A stretch of DNA of 8,424 nucleotides from Chitinophagaceae bacterium. Its GTDB lineage: Bacteria; Bacteroidota; Bacteroidia; Chitinophagales; Chitinophagaceae. The stretch spans positions 9,744-18,167 of the forward strand of contig JACFNM010000005.1 in assembly GCA_019454915.1 (NCBI GenBank), given 5' to 3'. The notes below the pieces were generated by a model, which was not told the origin of the DNA, did no database searches, and saw nothing but the letters and a program-made list of their open reading frames with translations. Made by a program: the position numbers and the translations under genes. Of the stretch, positions 1-4,970 are shown piece by piece; position 1 is the stretch's first letter, and every line of letters starts with the position of its first letter.

Positions 1-58
1 TATACCATTTTTTCACATTACGATGCAATAGGTACCAAATTTTTACCCTAAAAAATAT

Positions 59-102
59 AAAAAAAACCCCGCTTAACGGAGCAAAAAGTGTGTAAGCGGG
101 GT
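59..102 (-). terminator. Rho-independent terminator ending the late operon
   Basis: Reading the minus strand, bases 102-93 and 75-66 form a perfect 10-bp stem (ACCCCGCTTA pairing with TAAGCGGGGT) with a 17-nt loop. A run of eight U residues (59-66, the first overlapping the stem end) follows. It lies about 75 nt after the amidase stop codon, as expected for the end of the tail-lysis transcript. The opposite strand has no U-run after the stem, so it acts only on minus-strand transcription. The remaining non-coding bases at 1-58 and 103-176 show no convincing ORF or promoter. Confidence 0.93.
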
Positions 103-176
103 CTGAGGTAGCAGGGAGAGTATGCGAAATAGATGTTAGTTTGTGTGTTTTTTTCTGGAGTGATTAGGTTTTGCTG

Positions 177-878
177 TTATCCATATATAGGGAACCCATG
201 TTTATTACACAGTTCCAAAAAGTACGCGCGTGCTTTTTTTTCGTATTCGGCGAACGGGAACGCCGGTCCCGGGTCGCACCTCTGCAGACTTAGGTTGCTG
301 TGTTGCACCACACCTTTTTTCTGTGCCACCGCCCGTTCATACCGGTAATCAGCATGGAATTCCAGGGGGATCCCGTGATTGTAGAGGATATACGCAGTTA
401 GTTTCGCAACCGTTTCCACCTGCTCCGGCGGATAAGGATCCCAAAATTGGTACCCTTGCCACGGTTGCGCTGATTTGAACGGCATGCCATCATCGTATAT
501 CACCCATTTCCCCCCGGCCATCCAGTAATACCGCCCGCCGGTATATTTCAGGAATGCCTTATTCGCCATTTCGCACTGTATCGCCTGCTTGTCGTACCCA
601 GCACCCATTGCAGAGGCGTACGCCCAATAATCTTCCTCGAAAAACTGGTAGAGAGTCCCATCTTTATCGGCGGCGAACATAGTTGCAATTGCTCCCTGTC
701 TATCATTCTGCCAGACCTGTCGCAGATATTTCACAGAAGAGCTCTGGGTGCAATGCAGAACGAAATTACCGCCCTGTTTGCTTGTTTTTTGCACAATATA
801 TTCGCCTGCTGGGAGCGGGTCGAAAACATATTTCAAATCAGTGTAGCATTCCGTAATTCGCTTAAATTTTCGTGTCAT
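177..878 (-). CDS. N-acetylmuramoyl-L-alanine amidase endolysin (Amidase_2/PGRP fold)
   Basis: This is the predicted phage endolysin, a zinc amidase that cuts the bond between N-acetylmuramic acid and L-alanine in peptidoglycan. From the ATG at 878 it is 233 aa. The sequence shows the Amidase_2 pattern: first zinc His in a strand (FVLHCTQSS, H42), the family's conserved Glu in AIQCEMAN (E103), second zinc His in VVQHSNLS (H193), and the acidic third ligand before PGP in RCDPGPAFPF (D202). The adjacent Cys201 is spaced like the T7 lysozyme ligand, but the DPGP alignment favours Asp as in AmpD. A YPPEQVETVAKLTAYIL helix is also typical of the fold. There is no signal peptide or TM segment, so export should depend on a holin. 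Its ATG overlaps the stop of the preceding gene (ATGA), implying translational coupling. An in-frame TTG 15 nt upstream is possible but less likely. It is the last gene before the terminator. Confidence 0.88.
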   Translation of the reverse strand: MTRKFKRITECYTDLKYVFDPLPAGEYIVQKTSKQGGNFVLHCTQSSSVKYLRQVWQNDRQGAIATMFAADKDGTLYQFFEEDYWAYASAMGAGYDKQAIQCEMANKAFLKYTGGRYYWMAGGKWVIYDDGMPFKSAQPWQGYQFWDPYPPEQVETVAKLTAYILYNHGIPLEFHADYRYERAVAQKKGVVQHSNLSLQRCDPGPAFPFAEYEKKARAYFLELCNKHGFPIYG

Positions 879-1210
879 TTCCGTATTCTCCAAATGAAAT
901 AATATCCGATAATGAAACCGGCGCTAAAACAAAAATAAATAATAACAGCGTCCCACCACCATACAAGAACGGGGGTGTAAAGTAGAACACCTGCAATAAT
1001 TGCGCAAACCATGCAAAATTTCATCAGGTGCCACCCGCCTGCTATGAAGGTAAGAACATGTTTTAAAATCCAACTTCGCAAGCGTGGCATCCAGGAGCCC
1101 CGTTCCAACCACCACTCGGTCTGAAATACAAAATGGCTTGCGTTGAATTTTATTTCGTCCATTGCGCCGTTAAGGATTCCGGCGAGAAAAAAAAGGATAA
1201 AAGTGCTCAA
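875..1210 (-). CDS. Three-TM phage membrane protein with WHL motif, lysis-region
   Basis: This is a 111-aa integral membrane protein of unknown function. It has a hydrophobic N-terminus (residues 2-17, FLAGILNGAMD), an amphipathic Trp/Arg-rich stretch (30-50), and two further membrane segments (about 62-84 and 87-107), ending in a basic RIRK tail. The NGAMD and GGWHLMKF motifs resemble a small conserved membrane family I recall from Bacteroidetes and their phages; this is from memory and was not searched. The start is TTG at 1210, which overlaps the TGA of the upstream gene (TTGA). A GGAGG lies 12 nt upstream inside that gene's last codons. No ATG or GTG is available in frame upstream, and starting at the internal Met17 would remove the first TM segment. 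Its place next to the endolysin makes it a candidate holin or lysis accessory, but nothing in the sequence proves this. Confidence 0.72.
   Translation of the reverse strand: MSTFILFFLAGILNGAMDEIKFNASHFVFQTEWWLERGSWMPRLRSWILKHVLTFIAGGWHLMKFCMVCAIIAGVLLYTPVLVWWWDAVIIYFCFSAGFIIGYYFIWRIRK
888..891 (-). promoter_or_regulatory. Shine-Dalgarno deciding the amidase start
   Basis: GGAG on the minus strand lies 9 nt before the ATG at 878, an ordinary spacing. The alternative TTG start at 893 shares its last G with this motif and has no purine-rich site of its own upstream. The ATG, which forms an ATGA overlap with the upstream stop, is therefore preferred. Confidence 0.7.
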
Positions 1211-1707
1211 AGTGCCAACAAACCTCCAATTGTAAGAACCGCCGTCGTAATTGCGCCAAACATGAATGTATTATACCATGGCTGTTCAATTTCCGTAATG
1301 GTCTCAACTCTGATTGTATCTACTGTGGTGAGCTTGAGTGTGTCAATACGGGTGATTTCTCTTAAAATCTGCACCGGCTCTATCTCAACACGAATGGAAT
1401 CCGTCGCCGGAAAAGTAGTAACCTGTGCCTTGCTGCCTTCTGGTGTCTCAATTTTGTACTGCGAACTATCGGCGCCAAATTGTTCAACCGGCGGTGTGGT
1501 GGAAACATAAACTGGGAATGGAACAAATTTTGTGATGGTGTCAGGCACGCCGGGGATGAACAAAGTATCGGTTTTCCCCGGTAAATAAACGGTGCGTTCT
1601 TTTATGGTGGGTGGCGGCGCCGGTTTTATAAAAGCAAAATAAATTACTGCAAGGGCAAAAACACCGGCAACCACCCAGCTAATCTTTGTTGTCTTTGCTG
1701 TTGTCAT
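1207..1707 (-). CDS. Bitopic periplasmic protein with TM at both ends, spanin-like candidate
   Basis: This is a 166-aa protein with a basic N-terminus, a TM segment at residues 10-27, a Pro-rich stretch (FIKPAPPPT and repeated DTLFIP/PDTI/PFPV), a Thr/Asp/Val-rich region with beta-like alternation (RIDTLKL, DTIRVETI), and a second TM segment at 147-166 running to the C-terminus. The predicted topology has both ends in the cytoplasm and about 120 residues in the periplasm. There is no lipobox Cys after TM1, so it is not a standard unimolecular spanin (OM lipoprotein N-terminus plus C-terminal IM anchor). It is still the best candidate here for a spanin-type or other envelope-spanning role. Its first 29 nt overlap the upstream holin-like gene; the ribosome site before ATG 1707 is weak (AAGAAAG), so coupling is likely. 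Family not recognised with certainty. Confidence 0.72.
   Translation of the reverse strand: MTTAKTTKISWVVAGVFALAVIYFAFIKPAPPPTIKERTVYLPGKTDTLFIPGVPDTITKFVPFPVYVSTTPPVEQFGADSSQYKIETPEGSKAQVTTFPATDSIRVEIEPVQILREITRIDTLKLTTVDTIRVETITEIEQPWYNTFMFGAITTAVLTIGGLLAL
1223..1227 (-). promoter_or_regulatory. Shine-Dalgarno for the TTG-started membrane gene
   Basis: GGAGG on the minus strand, encoded within the Gly-Gly codons near the C-terminus of the upstream gene, sits 12 nt before the TTG at 1210. The spacing is long but the motif is strong, and it is the only good site near this start. This supports translational coupling through the TTGA overlap. Confidence 0.5.
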
Positions 1708-1894
1708 TCAGAACTTTCTTCGTTAAAACATTCCCGGCGTAGTATATACCCGCAATTTGTGTCACGGAGCCGGCAATTGCGAGTGAGAAAACACTAAGGT
1801 CTGTAATTGTAGCATATAGCAGAGCAACCACCATTATAGAGGTGTAAATTGCCAATGAGAGAAGGAACGCTATAAATTTTCGTCCAAAATACAT
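1679..1894 (-). CDS. Small two-TM protein, candidate holin
   Basis: This is a 71-aa protein with a short basic N-terminus (MYFGRK), two predicted membrane helices (about 8-29 and 34-57) joined by a short turn containing Asp, and a charged hydrophilic tail (KKVLNDNSKDNKD). Size, topology and tail fit class II holins, which form inner-membrane lesions that release endolysin. This is inferred from architecture and position two genes before a signal-less endolysin; I do not recognise a specific family. AAGGAG at 1903-1908 lies 8 nt before the ATG, within the intergenic gap and close to the upstream stop, giving a confident start. The 3' end overlaps the next gene by 29 nt. Confidence 0.75.
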   Translation of the reverse strand: MYFGRKFIAFLLSLAIYTSIMVVALLYATITDLSVFSLAIAGSVTQIAGIYYAGNVLTKKVLNDNSKDNKD

Positions 1895-1909
1895 AATTAA
1901 TGCTCCTTT

Positions 1910-2155
1910 TTATTCTTCCAACCATTCACGAAAATAATTCGTGTTTTTTTCTATATTTTTCAATTTCTCCATTATCATCTCCTGTTTCAATTCCATCGCT
2001 CGGATTCGTGCTTCATGCTCCGCCAACAAGCGCCCCTGCTCATCGGTCTTAGAGCTAAGAACGATGTAGTTGGAGAAAAAAACGGCAATTGCAATTATTA
2101 TTCCCCAGGCGTTATTTTTAACGAATATCAGCAGTTCGTTTTTAACTTTCTCCAT
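1910..2155 (-). CDS. Single-TM coiled-coil protein of the lysis cassette
   Basis: This is an 81-aa protein with a charged N-terminus, one TM helix at about residues 16-34 (WGIIIAIAVFFSNYIVL), then a long Glu/Lys-rich heptad-like helix (38-78, LLAEHEARIRAMELKQEMI) likely to form a coiled coil. No Cys or signal-peptidase site is seen. The layout resembles short Rz-type inner-membrane spanin subunits or hemolysin/holin-accessory proteins of the XhlA kind, but sequence identity to either cannot be claimed. The ATG at 2155 lies inside the end of the preceding gene (14-nt overlap); upstream AAAGGATTAAGG gives a moderate ribosome site. It starts the block of four membrane proteins before the endolysin. 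Confidence 0.73.
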   Translation of the reverse strand: MEKVKNELLIFVKNNAWGIIIAIAVFFSNYIVLSSKTDEQGRLLAEHEARIRAMELKQEMIMEKLKNIEKNTNYFREWLEE

Positions 2156-2546
2156 TTTGCCTTAATCCTTTCGCAATTTTCATGTTCCTGCCGTAAGCCC
2201 GGCAAGATTGAACATATCCGTCATATTCCTGATACTCAGTTGATTCTTTATCAAGTTTCAACATTTTTATTTCATCTTCCAATGAGTACTTCTCATGGAT
2301 TTTTCTCTTTACAATCTCGTCTATATCTTTGTACATCCGGCAACTTTTCAGCTCCTCTTCCACCTCTACAAAAGTTTTCTCCGTAACATTGCACTCTTCA
2401 TGTTGCAATGCAAGAAATGGTACAGAATCAGGTATATCAACTCCAACAAGTGTATCGGTGTAATACACTGTCTCAACCCCGACAGGAATGATAATATTAA
2501 GCGTAGTGACATCTGTGACAACTTTAGTAAATCTAAAATATTTCAT
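2142..2546 (-). CDS. 134-aa protein following the tail-tip adhesin, function unknown
   Basis: The N-terminal half (1-55) is beta-like (KYFRFTKVVTDVTTLNIII, VETVYYTDTLVGVDIP). The C-terminal half is strongly helical and charged (VEVEEELKSCRMYKDIDEIVK, KIHEKYSLEDEIKMLKL, EYQEYDGYVQSCRAYGRNMKI). The Y-S-x-E-D-E-I plus E-Y-x-x-Y-x-x-Y-V-x-x-C-R helix pattern recalls small proteins found downstream of phage tail fibre genes, sometimes called tail fibre assembly or chaperone-like; this is inference only. It has no TM or signal peptide. ATG 2546 follows the adhesin stop by 12 nt with GAAAGGA about 7 nt upstream. It is not obviously Avd-like (Avd is a basic, all-helical DGR accessory protein) because half of it is beta-like. 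Confidence 0.7.
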   Translation of the reverse strand: MKYFRFTKVVTDVTTLNIIIPVGVETVYYTDTLVGVDIPDSVPFLALQHEECNVTEKTFVEVEEELKSCRMYKDIDEIVKRKIHEKYSLEDEIKMLKLDKESTEYQEYDGYVQSCRAYGRNMKIAKGLRQNGES

Positions 2547-2558
2547 ATCATTTCCTTT

Positions 2559-4508
2559 CTAAACATACAAACATGAACGGGCTGTTATTGTGATTGAGCT
2601 TGAGGTTGCAACTTGGTTTAAATGAAAATACCAAACTCCCGCTGCTGTTGAATAATCCCACACACCGCCCCTAACCGGGGTTGATTTCAAACCTACTGAT
2701 GTGTATAAACTATCTGTCCCGAAAAGATTCGTACCAACATTACTCCCACTTACAGGCACAGATGGTATTCCAGCACACGCACGCTGCCAACTGTTGTTGT
2801 GAACAGTTGTGCAATCCAGCACCTGTTTCCTTCCATTTCCAAAGCGAGCACTTACAACATTTAGAATAAACGGGAATGTGAATTTATCATAGATTTTCAA
2901 AAAGTTTGCAGTTGGCGCTCCTTCATCGCAATAATTATCGGTCACGCCCCCGACACCGCCCGTAAGTATTTTTACATTTGCCGTCGTTTTTAGAATATAT
3001 GTATCTGATTTTACAGCGAAATATCCCATTGTATAATCAGTGCCTATAGCACTTGTATCGATAATATTCCCGTTATAACCTAAATTAAAAGTATCACTAT
3101 CAATTTTTAAAACTTGAAAATGCTTATATTTCAACAAGTTATTCCATTCTGAAGATTCGGACCCCCCTTGAATACTCACTATATCCCCGGTTGAAAAACC
3201 ATGTCCAACAACCGTAAATACTGCATTTATTGCTCGTGTGATTCCGGTGATTGATTGTATTGTATAACCACCACTTGTAAGCCCGCTTACGATTTCAGAT
3301 AAGTTGCCGTTCAGGTCAGCCACTCCGCAATCTTGACCGTTATGTGTGGTCTTCGCAAAGGTACTCCCACCACCGTTCTTTCGGGCTTGATTTTGTGTTC
3401 CCCAATAACTATCATTACATGTTGCAAAAGTACATGCAGCATCAGAAATGTCAGCACCGTAATTATTGTTCCCCTTTGGGAACACCTTATCTCGAGCGCC
3501 GGCGCTGGATTCCAAAAACCAAGCACAAAATGTTGTATTCGATGATGCCTGTCCGTGTGCCATTGAAAGAAGTGATAGTGCACCATAAACATAAACGGGC
3601 GGAACACAGAAATCATTCCCCCGTGATTTCGCAGCGGAAAATGCACCGGCGTAACTATCGGTCGGTGTCTGTCCGTTAGATAGACAATTCGAAAAACTGC
3701 CTGGATACGACGGGTTCCCCGATGTGCGTTTAAGAGATGAAAAGGAGCTAAGTGGATTCGAAAGAGCAATAGAGCTTGCAATCCCCGCCGTACCATCAGC
3801 GTAATTAGTTAGACTCCACTTGTATTTATCGACGAAAAATCCATCAACCTCCGCCCCTGCATTTATAAATGCACGATGAAGAACGAAGCCGTCAAGGTTA
3901 GCTTCTGCTTCCGAAGCATACCACCTTGTCCCCCGTATTTGAACGGAGTTATAAACATAAGCGCTATTTGCGGTGTAAGTACCGGTGTTGAAGTTAGAAG
4001 TAATCTTGAAAATTTTTGAAGTGGTTATCGCCGAAATGGTATATTGTCCACTTGGAAGAGCAAAACCCGTTGCACCTTCAATATAAACTTTCTCACCAAC
4101 TTTGACGAAATTATGGTCATTCGTACAGGTAACGGTAACTTCCGTACCGTCGCCCGTCATGTTGGCAATCTCACCATGCGAAATCTTAAAGTAAAACTTT
4201 GGAATCCAACACATTATCGAATTATCAACAGTAACTTTATAGTTACCATACTGCGGATTGGACTTGTTCAAGGTTCCTTCTAAGGAAACAATACCTGCAG
4301 GCAGTGTATCGGGATACACCCCAACTCCAAAACCTTCTTCGCCTGGGTTGCCGATGTTGTTAGTCGGTGGTACGATGTTGAAAAGTTTTGCTTTTATTTT
4401 TCGAGCACCGAGCGCTGTCCTAACGGCGAGAAGATCGTCCCCGTCCACAGCTTCCTTTTCTTGCAAGGCAGAAACATAATCACGGTAATTTATTACATCG
4501 TCAGCCAT
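2559..4508 (-). CDS. Tail-tip receptor-binding protein, DGR target with C-type-lectin/FGE-like fold
   Basis: This 649-aa protein is probably the host-recognition adhesin at the tail tip. Residues 1-45 form a fibre-type virion anchor (VSALQEKEAVDGDDLLAVRT). Residues 58-110 carry GFGVGVYPDTLPAG and SIMCWIPKFYFKI strands. Residues 190-410 and 500-649 form a formylglycine-generating-enzyme/C-type-lectin-like fold with GFFVDKYKWS (223-232), AGAFSAAKSRGNDF (287-300), LSMAHGQASSNTTFCAW (314-330), FAKTTHNGQDCGVADLNGN (384-402) and RFGNGRKQVLDC (555-566). Two similar small beta modules are inserted at about 112-189 and 415-499. The C-terminus has RGGVWDYSTAAGVWYFHLN followed by ITARSCLYV, matching the variable-repeat end of known DGR target proteins. 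I recognise this family from memory; no search was run. The start is firm: AGGAG at 4517-4521 is 8 nt upstream, and the previous gene's TAA directly abuts the ATG. No reverse transcriptase lies in the window. Confidence 0.88.
   Translation of the reverse strand: MADDVINYRDYVSALQEKEAVDGDDLLAVRTALGARKIKAKLFNIVPPTNNIGNPGEEGFGVGVYPDTLPAGIVSLEGTLNKSNPQYGNYKVTVDNSIMCWIPKFYFKISHGEIANMTGDGTEVTVTCTNDHNFVKVGEKVYIEGATGFALPSGQYTISAITTSKIFKITSNFNTGTYTANSAYVYNSVQIRGTRWYASEAEANLDGFVLHRAFINAGAEVDGFFVDKYKWSLTNYADGTAGIASSIALSNPLSSFSSLKRTSGNPSYPGSFSNCLSNGQTPTDSYAGAFSAAKSRGNDFCVPPVYVYGALSLLSMAHGQASSNTTFCAWFLESSAGARDKVFPKGNNNYGADISDAACTFATCNDSYWGTQNQARKNGGGSTFAKTTHNGQDCGVADLNGNLSEIVSGLTSGGYTIQSITGITRAINAVFTVVGHGFSTGDIVSIQGGSESSEWNNLLKYKHFQVLKIDSDTFNLGYNGNIIDTSAIGTDYTMGYFAVKSDTYILKTTANVKILTGGVGGVTDNYCDEGAPTANFLKIYDKFTFPFILNVVSARFGNGRKQVLDCTTVHNNSWQRACAGIPSVPVSGSNVGTNLFGTDSLYTSVGLKSTPVRGGVWDYSTAAGVWYFHLNQVATSSSITITARSCLYV
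2562..2681 (-). other. Putative DGR variable repeat (VR) at the 3' end of the adhesin gene
   Basis: Codons 610-649 fit the DGR variable-repeat pattern: GG-x-W at 614-617, AGVW at 623-626, and the invariant end ARSCLYV at 643-649. Codons at the expected surface-variable sites are GAT (D618), TAT (Y619), CAT (H629) and GTT (V633), all one or two adenine changes from AAT. ATC (I639) is one change from AAC, and N631 is AAC itself. This is what adenine-specific mutagenesis of an Asn-rich template would give. Boundaries are estimated because no template repeat is present for alignment; no second copy of the segment was seen by eye in this window. Confidence 0.65.
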
Positions 4509-4646
4509 TTACAAATCTCCTTTTATTTTTTTGCCGTTATCGTCAACAATGTAGTTACCACTGTCATCGATAAGGAAACCTAATATTCTTAATGCTTTTT
4601 TCCGTATCCCGTTAAGGCTAAGCCCTAATTTTAGCAGCAGACCCAT
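4509..4646 (-). CDS. 45-aa mini-protein between the beta-rich protein and the adhesin
   Basis: This small gene starts at ATG 4646, only 2 nt after the upstream stop, and ends in TAA directly abutting the adhesin ATG. The product begins MGLLLKLGLSLNGIRKKA and ends with an acidic/basic hairpin-like tail (DDSGNYIVDDNGKKIKGDL). The N-terminal half is an amphipathic or hydrophobic helix, and no clear TM segment is visible. Support comes from the strong GGAGG 7 nt upstream, the exact fit between neighbours, and the fact that the adhesin's own ribosome site lies in its last codons. Function is unknown; it could be a small virion peptide or a chaperone for the adhesin. Confidence 0.75.
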   Translation of the reverse strand: MGLLLKLGLSLNGIRKKALRILGFLIDDSGNYIVDDNGKKIKGDL

Positions 4647-4648
4647 TT

Positions 4649-4954
4649 TCACACCTCCGTTGGAGAGCTGTATATACACACAGAACCCGTTGCAAGTTTC
4701 AGAGCAACAACCGGGATTCGCACCACCTGTCCTGCTGTCCAGACGAACCTGTTCGCCGGTGTGGTGTCATCTGCAAGTTTATTGCCAACCGAAGCTGCAT
4801 CCTTAATTTTGCTAATCGTAGTTGAAGCCGGGGTATAAGTATGGAAAGTTGTGCCATCTTCCAATATCTCCACATATTCACCCGCCGTCCCAATTTCTGC
4901 AAGCACATCAATTGTAGCGGTCGTCGTTACAAAAATTTGTTTGCCGTATGCCAT
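4649..4954 (-). CDS. 101-aa beta-rich protein, tail-tip region, function unknown
   Basis: This is a small soluble protein, rich in Thr, Val and Ala, with alternating beta-like stretches (KQIFVTTTATIDVLAEIG, EYVEILEDGTTFHTY, QVVRIPVVALKLATGSVCIY). It has no TM segment, signal peptide or known catalytic motif. Position between the hub protein and the adhesin suggests a minor virion component, for example an adaptor or decoration subunit, but that is inference from location. ACGGAGAT about 8 nt before ATG 4954, with the upstream TAA just before it, gives a good start. I do not recognise a family. Confidence 0.72.
   Translation of the reverse strand: MAYGKQIFVTTTATIDVLAEIGTAGEYVEILEDGTTFHTYTPASTTISKIKDAASVGNKLADDTTPANRFVWTAGQVVRIPVVALKLATGSVCIYSSPTEV
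4654..4658 (-). promoter_or_regulatory. Shine-Dalgarno for the 45-aa gene
   Basis: GGAGG on the minus strand lies 7 nt before ATG 4646 and is embedded in the last codons of the upstream 101-aa gene. Its strength and spacing are the main reason to accept the 45-aa ORF as a real gene. Confidence 0.75.
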
Positions 4955-4970
4955 AATATTATCTCCGTTT

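Noticed and set aside
1..58. Possible promoter for a gene beyond the left edge
   Set aside because: The stretch is AT-rich but shows no clear -35/-10 pair and no Bacteroidetes-type TAnnTTTG box in good context on either strand.
1133..1510. 125-codon plus-strand open frame with hydrophobic stretches
   Set aside because: It is antisense to the bitopic and WHL membrane genes; its Ser/Val-rich composition simply mirrors the Thr/Asp codons on the other strand.
2142..2546. 134-aa protein as the DGR accessory Avd
   Set aside because: Avd is a basic all-helical bundle usually located next to the template repeat and reverse transcriptase; this protein has a beta-like N-terminal half and neither element is nearby.
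2668..2680. CCCC-loop-GGGG hairpin just before the putative variable repeat
   Set aside because: DGR hairpins that assist retrohoming usually lie just downstream of the variable repeat and have longer stems; a 4-bp stem inside a coding region can occur by chance.
3311..3796. 161-codon open frame on the minus strand inside the adhesin gene
   Set aside because: It lies in another frame of a well-supported gene, is rich in His/Arg with low-complexity character, and has no convincing ribosome site; it is a shadow ORF.
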